Positions 1 through 7,883 of a stretch of DNA of 64,000 nucleotides are shown one piece after another. Position numbers and translations under genes: made by a program. The notes below the pieces were generated by a model. It ran no database searches and was not told the DNA's origin. It saw nothing but the letters and a program-made list of their open reading frames with translations. Location: positions 124,001 to 188,000 of the forward strand of contig NZ_MJLT01000034.1 of NCBI RefSeq assembly GCF_001766675.1, given 5' to 3'. Positions within the stretch are counted from its first letter, which is position 1; every line of letters starts with the position of its first letter. This DNA is from Arthrobacter sp. SW1. GTDB lineage: Bacteria; Actinomycetota; Actinomycetes; Actinomycetales; Micrococcaceae.

Positions 1-2
1 CC

Positions 3-752
3 GGCTCGGAGGAGATCGCGCTGGCTCGCGTGCTGGACCTGGTGAGCACGCAGTGCGAGGCGTACCGGCAGGGCACGCAGTGCGTGATGATCGGCACCAC
101 CATCTACGCCTTGTTTACTGAAGCCGGCGCTGCCGCGTTGCCGCAGATCGGGGCGCTGGCGCGGCGGCTGATCGAGCGGGCCGCGGTGTCCTTGCGGCTG
201 GAGCTGCGGGTGGCGCTGGGCACGCCGGTCGCCGCAGTGGGCGGGATCAGCCGCTCCAAGTACGACGCCGACCTCGTCCTCCTGATGCTGGCTGACGGCG
301 GTGCTGGTGGTTCAGTTTTTGGCGGTTCCGGCGCCCCCGGTGTTTCCGGGGGCGGCTTCGCCAGCGCGGCGGAAATGCGCAGCAGGCTCACCCTGCTGGA
401 GGTGGCGGCGCTGTTCCGGAGCAAGCCCCGGCTGATGTCCCCGGCCGCGGCAGCGATGCTGGAACACGACGCCCGCTCCGGCACCGACTACGCCAAGACG
501 CTACGGACGTACCTGGCGTTTTCCTGCGATTCGGCCAAGACCGCGAAGGCGTTGTCGCTGCACCAGAACACCCTGCGGTACCGGCTGCGGCGCATGGAGG
601 AGATTTTCGGAATCGACCCCGCCCAGGCCGAGGACATGCTGGTGCTGTGGCTGAGCCTGGCCGTGCAGGAACTGGGCGGGCCGGAGTCGGGCGGGCCGGA
701 ACTGGGCGGCGGACCAGAATCGGACATTCTGCTGGATCACATCGCGGGGTGA
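3..752 (+). CDS. PucR/CdaR-type transcriptional regulator, C-terminal part
   Basis: Partial: the frame is open to the left window edge, so the N-terminus lies outside. The last ~70 residues carry the PucR C-terminal helix-turn-helix, with a run of the type SxxxTAKALSLHQNTLRYRL followed by RRMEEIFG, typical of regulators that respond to purines or other metabolites. Middle residues (about 60-110) are Gly/Ala-rich with a low-complexity GGAGGSVFGGSG linker. The C-terminus has a short repeated ESGGPELGGG tail. What it controls cannot be seen, since its own promoter and left neighbours are absent. Family call is firm; target unknown. Confidence 0.8.
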   Translation, partial: GSEEIALARVLDLVSTQCEAYRQGTQCVMIGTTIYALFTEAGAAALPQIGALARRLIERAAVSLRLELRVALGTPVAAVGGISRSKYDADLVLLMLADGGAGGSVFGGSGAPGVSGGGFASAAEMRSRLTLLEVAALFRSKPRLMSPAAAAMLEHDARSGTDYAKTLRTYLAFSCDSAKTAKALSLHQNTLRYRLRRMEEIFGIDPAQAEDMLVLWLSLAVQELGGPESGGPELGGGPESDILLDHIAG

Positions 753-814
753 CTACGGGAGGCCCGGCGCGGCGTGGGCGGGCTGCGGGTAGGCACGGGG
801 TGATCCAGCAGAAT
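726..814. repeat. 15-bp inverted repeat with 59-nt loop
   Basis: Arms at 726-740 (ATTCTGCTGGATCAC) and 800-814 (its exact reverse complement). The left arm lies in the last codons of the PucR-type gene and the right arm in the intergenic space. It could fold as a long-loop hairpin in the mRNA tail, or be a binding or recombination site. No T-run follows, so it is not a typical intrinsic terminator. Confidence 0.6.
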
Positions 815-963
815 CGTCGCGTTGCTGAACGGCAAAGAACGCGCGGATTCGTGACCACACGCAACGTTCGCATACCGATTGGATTTACCCCTGTTCCGGA
901 CTACGGCACGGCCCCACAATTGAGCTACTTATCCACTGGTCTCATGCTTCCAAGGAGACTGCC

Positions 964-1674
964 GTGCGCCACCCAATCCGTTCCGCCGCCGCGTTGGCAC
1001 TGATTCTTTTCCTGGGCGCCTGCGGGCAGCCGGCGCCCCAATCCACCGGGGCCCAATCCACGGCGCCCGCACCATCCGGCAGTGACGGCGCCACGGCGAC
1101 GGACGCGCCAGCGCCCGCGCCAAGCTCGGACGCCCCGACGAACGAAAGCTGGACTGCCTACAAGACCAAGGACGGGACGCTGACCTTCGAGCACCCCGCC
1201 GACTGGGTGGTCACGGATCCTGCCGGCACGCCGTCCCAGGGCGGTGTTTTCCTGGCGGTCTCGACGGGGTCGGGCAAGCAGCTTGCCACCCTGCGGACCA
1301 ATCTCGTCACTGGCGCGGAATGCACCACCAAGACTCCGTACTCGCTGCTCGATTCGGAACCGGTGCCCGCACTGGCCCAGGCCGGGACCACGCCGCGCTT
1401 CGTCTTCGAAGGCCGCCAGGGAACCGACCCCGCGAAGACCGGGCCGCTGGCCTACGGAATCACTTCGGGGCCGGAGCCGACAGGTCCGGACGCCTGCCCC
1501 ATCTTCCATTTCTTCACCTGGCCGCCGAGCGGCGCCAGCTTCGGCGGCGCCTACGATCCGATGCTGCCGGTGGAGGGCGCGACGCCCGGGCCGGACACTC
1601 CGCAGGCCTACATGGAGACGCAGGAGTACAAGGACATCAAGCGGATGATCATGTCCCTGCGGCCGGTTTCCTAG
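964..1674 (+). CDS. Secreted lipoprotein, unknown function
   Basis: 236 aa. The N-terminus is a lipoprotein signal peptide with hydrophobic core ALALILFLGAC and the lipobox Cys at about residue 19. A Pro/Ala/Ser/Thr-rich linker follows to about residue 60, then a globular domain with FEHPADW and FEGRQG segments. This domain resembles the all-beta domains of many actinobacterial surface lipoproteins, but no family was recognised. GTG start at 964 is supported by AAGGAG at 952-957. It converges on the GntR gene with the two stop codons overlapping by 4 nt (CTAG). Exported and membrane-anchored by inference. Confidence 0.75.
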   Translation: MRHPIRSAAALALILFLGACGQPAPQSTGAQSTAPAPSGSDGATATDAPAPAPSSDAPTNESWTAYKTKDGTLTFEHPADWVVTDPAGTPSQGGVFLAVSTGSGKQLATLRTNLVTGAECTTKTPYSLLDSEPVPALAQAGTTPRFVFEGRQGTDPAKTGPLAYGITSGPEPTGPDACPIFHFFTWPPSGASFGGAYDPMLPVEGATPGPDTPQAYMETQEYKDIKRMIMSLRPVS

Positions 1675-2495
1675 GAGGACTGCATCACGGAAAGGTGCCC
1701 GGCCCGCGCGGCCACCAGGCATTTGGCCAGGTAGAAGGGCCTTCCCGCGCGGCGCACGTACTGGGTGAGCACCAGCACCGGGTCCGAGGGGCGCAGGTCC
1801 AAAAGCCTGGCGCGGCTGGGGCCCGCGGTGCTGAGGCTGATCTGGCATTCGCCGGGCCCCAGTTTCATTCCGGGGCGTTCGGCGAGGATTTCCAGGAGCG
1901 TTTTCGGGGCGAGGCTGGTGCGCCCGGCGGGGCCTGCAGCGGCGGCCAGCCAGTCGCCGTCGTCGACTGCGTTGCCCTGAGTGTCCGGGGCGCCCGGCTC
2001 GCGGCCGGTGTCCGCCGGCACGTTCTCCTGGAGATGGCCGATCGCCTCGCCGTTGCGGATGAGCACGCTTTCCCAGAGCCAGCAGTCCTGGTTGGGTTCG
2101 ACGCCGATGCCCGGGGCGGTGAACTCGGACGCCGGCTGGAATTCGGTGAGGGTGCGTTTGACCTGCACGTCCAGTTCGGTGCCGCCCAGGAGCTGATCGA
2201 AGGGGCGGATTTTCTCGATGCCGATGCGGGGCAGCGTGTCTGCCACGAAGCGCCCGACGCCGCGCCGCGCCCTGGTGAGGCCGTCTTCCTCGAGCAGCAT
2301 GAGGGCTTCGCGGATGACCGTGCGGCTGACGTCCATCATGACGCCAAGCTCGGTTTCGGTGGGCAGCAGCGAGCCGGGCGGGAGGAGCTTGGTGCGGATG
2401 GCTTCGGCGATCCGGGAATACGCGGCCACGCGCAGGGGCTGTCCCGGCTGTGCGGTGAGGGGTCGGGACAGGAACTGGACGGCGGTGTCGCTCAC
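1671..2495 (-). CDS. GntR-family (HutC/UTRA-type) transcriptional regulator
   Basis: 274 aa from the GTG at 2495. The N-terminal winged helix-turn-helix (about residues 20-85) carries LLPTETELGVMMDVSRTVIREAL and the wing EDGLTRARRGVGRFV. The rest matches the UTRA ligand-binding fold (LDLRPSDPVLVLTQYVRRAGRPFYLAK near the end), the layout of HutC/PhnF regulators. Upstream in-frame codons to 2648 look non-coding, so the GTG is preferred. An operator-like TTGTTATACAA lies 45 nt upstream, suggesting autoregulation. A very similar palindrome lies between the divergent phosphonate genes near 45.17 kb, so this could be the phosphonate regulator; that link is inference. Confidence 0.8.
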   Translation of the reverse strand: MSDTAVQFLSRPLTAQPGQPLRVAAYSRIAEAIRTKLLPPGSLLPTETELGVMMDVSRTVIREALMLLEEDGLTRARRGVGRFVADTLPRIGIEKIRPFDQLLGGTELDVQVKRTLTEFQPASEFTAPGIGVEPNQDCWLWESVLIRNGEAIGHLQENVPADTGREPGAPDTQGNAVDDGDWLAAAAGPAGRTSLAPKTLLEILAERPGMKLGPGECQISLSTAGPSRARLLDLRPSDPVLVLTQYVRRAGRPFYLAKCLVAARAGHLSVMQSS

Positions 2496-2539
2496 GGGGC
2501 CTCGCTTGGGTGGGGTCTGTTGGAGCCACTGTACTGAGG

Positions 2540-2550
2540 TTGTTATACAA
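2540..2550 (-). promoter_or_regulatory. Putative GntR-family operator
   Basis: TTGTTATACAA, i.e. TTGT-N3-ACAA, upstream of the GntR gene start. Half-sites GT...AC are typical of HutC-subfamily operators, so negative autoregulation is likely. Compare TTGTATATACAA at 45169-45180. Confidence 0.5.
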
Positions 2551-2560
2551 ACCAAACTCG

Positions 2561-2606
2561 CACGGAAAAGGCGCGCCGCCCGCAGGGGCAACGCGCCTTG
2601 ACCGTG
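2561..2606 (-). terminator. Intrinsic terminator-like hairpin after the 57-aa gene
   Basis: CACGGAAAAGGCGCG (2561-2575) pairs with CGCGCCTTGACCGTG (2592-2606), 13 of 15 positions complementary, with a 16-nt loop. It sits 11 nt beyond the stop codon of the small reverse-strand gene and just upstream of the GntR promoter region. Confidence 0.55.
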
Positions 2607-2616
2607 TATCCGGGAG

Positions 2617-2790
2617 CTACAGCTGGCTGTCCGTGTAGGACCCGGCACGGGGCGCCGCCTGGCAGCTGCATTTGCTGTCGACTTCGATGCGGATGGTCAC
2701 CGTTTCGCCGCCCTCGACATTGAGGATGACGGGCTCGTTTCCGGCGCTGGAAACCCGCAGGACGGTGTTTTCTGGAGAGGCTACGGACAT
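2617..2790 (-). CDS. Small hypothetical protein with CxC motif
   Basis: 57 aa from ATG at 2790. The sequence is an N-terminal beta-rich stretch (TVLRVSS, PVILNVEGGETVTIRIEV) followed by SKCSCQAAPRAG, so two cysteines spaced C-x-C near the C-terminus. No family recognised. A convincing terminator hairpin directly downstream and coding-like third-position GC support a real gene. The ribosome binding site is weak. A longer in-frame start at 2946 is possible but its added residues look non-coding. Confidence 0.5.
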   Translation of the reverse strand: MSVASPENTVLRVSSAGNEPVILNVEGGETVTIRIEVDSKCSCQAAPRAGSYTDSQL

Positions 2791-3037
2791 TGGGGAGTCT
2801 TTCGGATTGAACGGGATAGCGTGGATCAACCCGTCACGTGGAGCACCTTGCGCATGAACACTGCTGCCCGCGTGGGCGGGGATCCTGGAGGGGAGCTGGG
2901 CGGCGCGGGTGGGCACGCAGCTGGCGGCGCTATCGGTCGGCAGCACCCCGGTAGGGAAGGCTCCGGCAACGGTCGGCCGCCTCGTAAATGGTAGGGCCCG
3001 GGAGTGAGCTGGGGCACATTGTGTTGGAAGGCGGACC

Positions 3038-3469
3038 TCAACCCAGCGTCACATTCCCGTCCGTGCCGATGCTCCATCCCGGGTTGTGCGCGATCTCCCA
3101 GATGATGCCGTTGGGGTCCTGGACGTGGCCGTGGAAGATGCCGCCGAACGCCCCGGGCTGGGCCGGCTTGAGCACGGTGGCGCCGGCGGCCTCCAGCTTT
3201 TCGATGGTCCCGGCAACCTCCTCGGCGCTGCCCACATTGTGCGAGAGAGTCACCCCGCTGACACCCGCGGCAACACCCGGAACGCCCAGGTCCTCGTTGA
3301 ACTTCGCGGCGTCGAACAAGCCGAGCACCAGGCCCGGCGCCACCTGGAAGAAGATGATCTCCCCGGGAACATCCAGCAGCGGCTCCCAGCCCAGGCCCTC
3401 CTTGTAGAACGCGCGGGCGCCGTCCAGATCCGGGGTAGCGGCGGTGATGAAATGCAGTTTCTGCTCCAT
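3038..3469 (-). CDS. VOC-superfamily (glyoxalase/bleomycin resistance-like) protein
   Basis: 143 aa, a single VOC unit. It begins [20 protein letters not shown], the first beta-alpha element with the usual 'separate in an enzyme pair' layout, and ends with [21 protein letters not shown], where the H/E metal-ligand positions normally fall. Length fits a homodimeric dioxygenase/glyoxalase-like enzyme. Substrate cannot be told. It is divergent from the GNAT gene, with starts about 50 nt apart. Confidence 0.85.
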   Translation of the reverse strand: MEQKLHFITAATPDLDGARAFYKEGLGWEPLLDVPGEIIFFQVAPGLVLGLFDAAKFNEDLGVPGVAAGVSGVTLSHNVGSAEEVAGTIEKLEAAGATVLKPAQPGAFGGIFHGHVQDPNGIIWEIAHNPGWSIGTDGNVTLG

Positions 3470-3520
3470 ACGGGGATGCTAGCCGCAGGCTCTGTCATTT
3501 TCATGCCGTACATTCGGGGG

Positions 3521-3907
3521 ATGAGCATTGCTATCCGCCACCACACTGACTGGGAACGTTTCGAGCTGCTGGAGTCCGACCGCGTGATCGGCAAGGCCGC
3601 GTACAAGGATTACGACGGCGGAGCTGCCGCCTCCGCACCGGAGGGCGGCGATGCGCGTGAACCGCGGGAGCGGATTTTCTACCACACGGTGGTCAACGAG
3701 GAATACGGCGGGCAGGGCCTGGCCGGGAAACTCGCTACCGAAGCCCTCAACCAGACCGTGGCGGCGGGCCTGAAGATCGTGCCCGTCTGCGCTTTCATCA
3801 AGAAGTTTGTGGTGAAGCACCCGGAGTACGAAGCGCATGTGGTCAAGCCGACCCCGGCCCACCTGGGCTTCCTCGACGACGCCCTCGCGCAGCGGGTCAG
3901 GGCGTAA
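3521..3907 (+). CDS. Small GNAT-family N-acetyltransferase (YidJ-like)
   Basis: 128 aa from ATG at 3521; 3503 is an alternative in-frame ATG. It matches the short GNAT type with VVNEEYGGQGLAGKLATEAL (acetyl-CoA binding loop, Q/R-x-x-G-x-A/G) and the ending KIVPVCAFIKKFVVKHPEY, the signature of the COG2388 group. An insertion (GGAAASAPEGGDAREP) precedes the core. Acceptor unknown. The flanking VOC gene is transcribed in the opposite direction. Confidence 0.85.
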   Translation: MSIAIRHHTDWERFELLESDRVIGKAAYKDYDGGAAASAPEGGDAREPRERIFYHTVVNEEYGGQGLAGKLATEALNQTVAAGLKIVPVCAFIKKFVVKHPEYEAHVVKPTPAHLGFLDDALAQRVRA

Positions 3908-3942
3908 CCGCCCCGCCCCGCTGCCCCGGGAGCAGCTCGAAG

Positions 3943-4947
3943 CTACTCCGCAGCGGCCGCCGGAACCGACTCGCCGCTGCGCACCGGAGTGCTGCTGCGG
4001 CGGCGCCAGTAGGCGGCCAGCACGGCACCGGAGACGTTGTGCCATACGGAGAAGATGGCGCCGGGCAGGGCTGATTCGGGGGTGAGGTACTGGCGTGCCA
4101 GCCCCGCCGCGAGGCCGGAGTTCTGCATGCCGACTTCGATGGCGGTGGTGCGGCGCGAGGGAACCGGCAGCTTGCACAGCCGGGCCGCCGCGTAGCCGAG
4201 CGCGTAGCCCAGGCTGTTGTGCAGGATGACGGCCACGAGGACCAGAAGCCCGGCCGCGAAAATGGCCTTGGCGCTTCCGGACACCACGGCCACCACCACA
4301 ACGGTGATGGCGATGACCGAGATCCACGGCAGCGCCGGCAGTGCCTTGTTGACCAGGCCGGGCAGGAAGAGCCGGACCACCAGGCCCAGCAGCACCGGGA
4401 AGAGCACGATCTGGACGATGGACCAGGCCATGAAAGCGGCGTCCACCGGCATGTACTGACCGGCCAGCCAGAGCGCCAGCACCGGGGTCAGGAGCGGGGC
4501 GAGCAAGGTGGACACCGTGGTCATCGCCACGGACAGCGCAACGTCTCCGCGCGCCAGGTAGGACACCACGTTGGAGGCGGTGCCGCCCGGGCAGCAGCCC
4601 ACCAGGATGACGCCCGCTGCCAGCGCCGGCGGCAAGCCCAGCACCATCGCCACCAGCCAGCCGAGGAACGGCATGATGGCGTACTGGGCCACCACGCCGA
4701 TCACCACCGGGACCGGCCGCTTGGCGATGATGGCGAAGTCGGGCGGCGTGAGGGTCAGCCCCATGCCGAACATGATCACGCCCAGCAGCGGGTTGATCCA
4801 GGGCGCCAGCCCGGTGAAGCTGCCTGGCGTGGCAAGGGCGACGGCGCCTCCGGCCAGGATCAGCAGGGGAAAGAGGGTGACGGCCACACGGGCGCTGCGT
4901 TCTTCGGCGGCAGACGCCGTCGTTGCAGCTTTGGATGAAGAAGACAT
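3943..4947 (-). CDS. Bile acid:sodium symporter (BASS) family transporter
   Basis: 334 aa from ATG at 4947, about ten hydrophobic membrane segments. The family signature GCCPGGTASNVVSYLARGD lies in the first half and GMQNSGLAAGLARQY in the second half; both hold the Na+-binding and crossover residues in BASS structures. These motifs are shared with PanS-type pantothenate/ketopantoate exporters and ASBT-like carriers, so the substrate is probably a small organic anion. Stand-alone gene with a strong hairpin between it and the next upstream gene. Confidence 0.88.
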   Translation of the reverse strand: MSSSSKAATTASAAEERSARVAVTLFPLLILAGGAVALATPGSFTGLAPWINPLLGVIMFGMGLTLTPPDFAIIAKRPVPVVIGVVAQYAIMPFLGWLVAMVLGLPPALAAGVILVGCCPGGTASNVVSYLARGDVALSVAMTTVSTLLAPLLTPVLALWLAGQYMPVDAAFMAWSIVQIVLFPVLLGLVVRLFLPGLVNKALPALPWISVIAITVVVVAVVSGSAKAIFAAGLLVLVAVILHNSLGYALGYAAARLCKLPVPSRRTTAIEVGMQNSGLAAGLARQYLTPESALPGAIFSVWHNVSGAVLAAYWRRRSSTPVRSGESVPAAAAE

Positions 4948-5005
4948 ACTTATCGGCCTATCACAGCGGGGAGCCGGTAGGAGAGTCAACGGGCTTCGAT
5001 GACAA

Positions 5006-5039
5006 AGGCGGGCTCCCGGATTTCTCCGGGAGCCCGCCT
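5006..5039 (-). terminator. Rho-independent-type terminator
   Basis: Perfect 15-bp stem: 5006-5020 pairs with 5025-5039, TTTC loop. It lies just past the stop of the DUF4383 gene and upstream of the BASS gene start, so it ends the former and insulates the latter. Confidence 0.75.
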
Positions 5040-5086
5040 CTCTTTCCCCGGGCTTCGACGGGGAGCCAGTGATGACGAACGGGCTG

Positions 5087-5539
5087 TTACGGACGGACGC
5101 TCTTGCTGCCCTTCGTGAGGATCAGGGCCAGGCCCACCATGCCTACGCCCAGGAGCAGGTGCAGCACGTTGTCGAAGGTGTTCAGCGGAACGAAGTTGCC
5201 GGGCGAATCCTGCGGCACAAGCAGCCCGTAGATGAACAGGACAAGGTAGATCACGCCGCCATAGAGCAGGAAGGCGCGCGAAGCTGTGGCGCTGCGGGCC
5301 AGGACCAGGCCGGCGACGCCGAAGAGCAGGTGCACGATGTTGTGCAGGGCCGATACCTGGAAGAGGCCCAGCAGCATGGCCTCGGAATGGTGGCCGGCGA
5401 AGTGCAGCTGATCCATGCCCGCGGTGATTCCGGGAACGAAGCCAAGGATGCCGACCAACAGGAACACTGCGCCAACAACCATGGACGCTTTCTGGACATT
5501 GCTGCGCGTCCCGGTGTGGGTGAGCGGGTGGGTTGCCAT
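5087..5539 (-). CDS. DUF4383 membrane protein, candidate SigK target
   Basis: 150 aa with four hydrophobic segments. GFVPGITAGMDQLHFAGHHS (first extracytoplasmic loop) and LLGLFQVSALHNIVHLLFG are typical DUF4383 signatures. Function unknown. A paralogue is encoded at 28603-29058. A SigK-like promoter (5611-5637) lies upstream at the right distance, linking this gene to the adjacent sigK-rskA operon. Confidence 0.85.
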   Translation of the reverse strand: MATHPLTHTGTRSNVQKASMVVGAVFLLVGILGFVPGITAGMDQLHFAGHHSEAMLLGLFQVSALHNIVHLLFGVAGLVLARSATASRAFLLYGGVIYLVLFIYGLLVPQDSPGNFVPLNTFDNVLHLLLGVGMVGLALILTKGSKSVRP

Positions 5540-5610
5540 GACGGTTTCTCCTCTGTGTACGGGTGCTGCCCGTAAGCAGCTGATCGGGCCCCAAAGGGGT
5601 GATGCCCGTT

Positions 5611-5637
5611 ATTCGGAGCACACAGGGAAGCGGATGG
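5611..5637 (-). promoter_or_regulatory. Putative SigK-type promoter of the DUF4383 gene
   Basis: On the reverse strand: CCATCC (5637-5632), 15-nt spacer, CCGAAT (5616-5611), matching the -35/-10 reported for mycobacterial SigK (CCATCC/CCGAAT, spacing 16-17). The -10 lies about 70 nt from the ATG. The sigK upstream region has the same arrangement with the same 15-nt spacing. Confidence 0.6.
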
Positions 5638-5686
5638 GTCGCCGCCCGAAAAAGGAGAAAAAAGTTTCGCGCCCGTCGGGACCCGG

Positions 5687-6502
5687 TCAGGAACGGAGCG
5701 GAGCGAGCGCCACGATGGGCAGCGTGGGCGTGGCCGAGCCGCCGGCAGGCTCCACGGTGACCCCCAGCGCCGCGGCACCCGAGAGACCCTTCACCACTGC
5801 AGGCTGCGACAGCGTCCGGGCGTCCATGAGTCCCTGCGATACCGGAGCAGAACCGTCCTGCGGGATGAGCCACATCTGGTACACCTTGTCCGCGGGCGGT
5901 GGCGGTACGTCCTTCATCCGCACCACCATGGCGTCCCTCGACGCCGAAACCGCCACCGTTGCCGTTCCGCCGCCGGCCACGTCCACCGTGGCTTCGCGCA
6001 CGTCCTGTGCCTGGAGGATCTGCGTGGCGGGGTCGTTTTGCGCGGCGACGTAGCTGCCGATTCCCACCCCGCCCACGGCCAGGGCCACCGCGGCAGCGGC
6101 GGCGATCAGCCAGGTACGGACGGCGGAAGGCCGGCGTCGTTCGCTGCGTTGTTGCCGCGCGGCAGCGAGTTCATCGCCCGACGCCGGAGCGGCAGCGGGT
6201 GCCGGCGGCGCCGGCAGCTGCGCCAGGGTGCGTTCCAACAAGTCCGCGGGCGGCTCTTCTTCCGCGGTGAAGGCCAGGGCGAGGGTTTCGCGCGCCTGCC
6301 GGACCCGCTCGTTGAAAGCGCGGCGCTCGGCGTCCTGGGCGGTGGCGAAGTAGGCGTCGATCGCTGCGCGTTCCTCGTCGCTGACGGCGTCCAGCGCGTA
6401 GATTTCCGCCAGTTCCACGGCGCGGCCCGCGGCGAGGTCGGTGGCAATGTCCGCAGCGAAACCGCGTGGCCGCATGCCGCCGTCGTTCATGTCCTTGTCC
6501 AT
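5687..6502 (-). CDS. rskA: Anti-sigma-K factor (RskA family)
   Basis: 271 aa. The N-terminal cytosolic part (about 15-110) has AVELAEIYALDAVSDEER, the Y/ALDA start of the zinc-less anti-sigma domain. A single membrane helix follows at about 128-155 (TWLIAAAAAVALAVGGVGIG), then an extracytoplasmic anti-sigma-K C-terminal domain containing KVYQMWLIPQDGSAPVSQG and VTVEPAGGS. It should hold SigK inactive until regulated proteolysis, as established for mycobacterial RskA. It starts one base after the sigK stop codon, so the two are co-transcribed and probably translationally coupled. Confidence 0.9.
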   Translation of the reverse strand: MDKDMNDGGMRPRGFAADIATDLAAGRAVELAEIYALDAVSDEERAAIDAYFATAQDAERRAFNERVRQARETLALAFTAEEEPPADLLERTLAQLPAPPAPAAAPASGDELAAARQQRSERRRPSAVRTWLIAAAAAVALAVGGVGIGSYVAAQNDPATQILQAQDVREATVDVAGGGTATVAVSASRDAMVVRMKDVPPPPADKVYQMWLIPQDGSAPVSQGLMDARTLSQPAVVKGLSGAAALGVTVEPAGGSATPTLPIVALAPLRS

Positions 6503-6503
6503 A

Positions 6504-7121
6504 TCAGCCCACCTCCAAGCAGTTCTTCAGCCGGAGCAGTCCGTCGCGGATGCGTGACTTGATGGTGGGGAGCGCGGCGTGCAGCTTCTCGGCGACTTCC
6601 CGGTAGCTCAGGCCGCCGTAGTAGGCCAGCCGCACCGATTCCTGCTGTGTTTCCGTCAGGGTCTGCAGGCACCGGGCAACGGCTTCGGCTTCCAGCCGGC
6701 TGCCGACTTCCTCGGAGACGGCGTCGTGCTCGATGTCCTGGCTGGCGGCGCCGTAGCTGGCTTCGCGGTCCGTGGCGGCCTGCACGGAGCGGACTTTGTC
6801 CACGGCCCGGCGGTGGGTGATGGTCATCAGCCAGGCGAGGGGGCTCCCGGCCGCGGGATCGAAACGGCCCGCGCTTTGCCACACCTGCAGGAAGACTTCC
6901 TGGGTGGCGTCCTCGCTGAGTTCCTGGTCCAGCAGCACCCGGCGGGCCAGGCCGAAGACCCTGCGCGAGGTCAGCCCGTAGAACTCCACGAAGGCGTCCC
7001 GGTCGCCACCGGCGATCATGCCCAGTAGCCTGCCCAGCTGCGCGTTCAACTCAGGCACCGGGGACGTACCGGTCCCGGTGGCGTGGGCGTCCGCGGTACC
7101 GCGGGCAGGAGAGGTGTCCAT
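6504..7121 (-). CDS. sigK: ECF RNA polymerase sigma factor SigK
   Basis: 205 aa from ATG at 7121; the longer frame to 7160 adds residues unlike the family. Region 2 is seen in FVEFYGLTSRRVFGLARRVL and DATQEVFLQVWQSAGRFDP, and region 4 in LTETQQESVRLAYYGGLSYREVAEKL with the helix PTIKSRIRDGLLRLK. Members with this gene order and an RskA partner are SigK. A SigK-like promoter (7210-7236) sits upstream, indicating autoregulation. Confidence 0.92.
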   Translation of the reverse strand: MDTSPARGTADAHATGTGTSPVPELNAQLGRLLGMIAGGDRDAFVEFYGLTSRRVFGLARRVLLDQELSEDATQEVFLQVWQSAGRFDPAAGSPLAWLMTITHRRAVDKVRSVQAATDREASYGAASQDIEHDAVSEEVGSRLEAEAVARCLQTLTETQQESVRLAYYGGLSYREVAEKLHAALPTIKSRIRDGLLRLKNCLEVG

Positions 7122-7209
7122 GTCCGTCCAGCATAAGCGCCGCAGCTGCGTGGTTGTCATGTGTCGCCCCTCCTGCCGGCCAAGGGATGTTCCATGTCCC
7201 GCACAGGGT

Positions 7210-7236
7210 ATTCGGTGCCGAGGACGCGGCGGACGG
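7210..7236 (-). promoter_or_regulatory. Putative autoregulatory SigK-type promoter
   Basis: Reverse strand: CCGTCC (7236-7231), 15 nt, CCGAAT (7215-7210), about 90 nt upstream of sigK. The -35 hexamer lies inside the stem of the terminator of the preceding TetR operon, so part of the base pattern is constrained by that hairpin. Confidence 0.5.
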
Positions 7237-7263
7237 GTGGCGGTACCTGAACGCCACCCGTCC
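7231..7263 (-). terminator. Terminator of the phn1/TetR operon
   Basis: Perfect 12-bp stem GGACGGGTGGCG (7231-7242) with CGCCACCCGTCC (7252-7263), 9-nt loop, directly beyond the TetR stop codon at 7272. Confidence 0.7.
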
Positions 7264-7271
7264 TGCCGGAC

Positions 7272-7883
7272 TCAGCGCGCTGCCGCCCCTTCGAACACCA
7301 AACGCACGGCGTTGCGCACGCGCTCGCGGCCGGCGTCGGGATCTTCCGTGGAGGAGGCGCGCACCACCAGCTGGTAGTAGTACATGCCGTTGATGAGGTC
7401 GATCATCGCCTCCACGTCCACGTCCGGACGGATTTCCCCGGTGGCGATGCCGCGCCGGATCTCGGCCGCCACGGGTTCCCGGCGCCGCGAGACGTGCCGC
7501 TCCCAGGAGAGTGCCCGCAGCTTCTCGTTCTCCAGGCCCAGCGCCACGCGCTTCTTGACCAGCGTGCCCACTCTGCCGTCCACTGCGATGGACGCCTGTT
7601 CGTACGAGTCCAGGATGGTGTCCACGCAACTGCCCGACGGCGTCAGCTCCACTCCGGAGCGCACGCTGTCCAGCGCCGCCGCGATCAGTTCCTCGCGGCT
7701 GGCCCAGCGGCGGTAGATCGCCGCCCGGCTCACCCCGGAGCGTTCGGTGATGGCGGTCATGGTGACCTCGCGGGTGTCGCGTTCCAGCAGGAGGTCCACG
7801 GTGGCTTCGAGCACCTGGGCTTCCAGGCTGGTGTCGCGGGGCCGGCCGGGCGCCCTCACCACGGAGTCGAGCGTGTCAGTCAC
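7272..7883 (-). CDS. TetR/AcrR-family transcriptional regulator
   Basis: 203 aa. The N-terminal HTH (about residues 24-70) reads VLEATVDLLLERDTREVTMTAITERSGVSRAAIYRRWASREELI, the classic TetR pattern. The C-terminal half is helical, ligand-binding and dimerising. It overlaps the phosphatase gene by 8 nt and is the last gene of the phnD-phnC-phnE operon, so it most likely senses a compound handled by that operon. The direct repeats upstream of phnD (11291-11340) are a candidate target. Confidence 0.88.
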   Translation of the reverse strand: MTDTLDSVVRAPGRPRDTSLEAQVLEATVDLLLERDTREVTMTAITERSGVSRAAIYRRWASREELIAAALDSVRSGVELTPSGSCVDTILDSYEQASIAVDGRVGTLVKKRVALGLENEKLRALSWERHVSRRREPVAAEIRRGIATGEIRPDVDVEAMIDLINGMYYYQLVVRASSTEDPDAGRERVRNAVRLVFEGAAAR

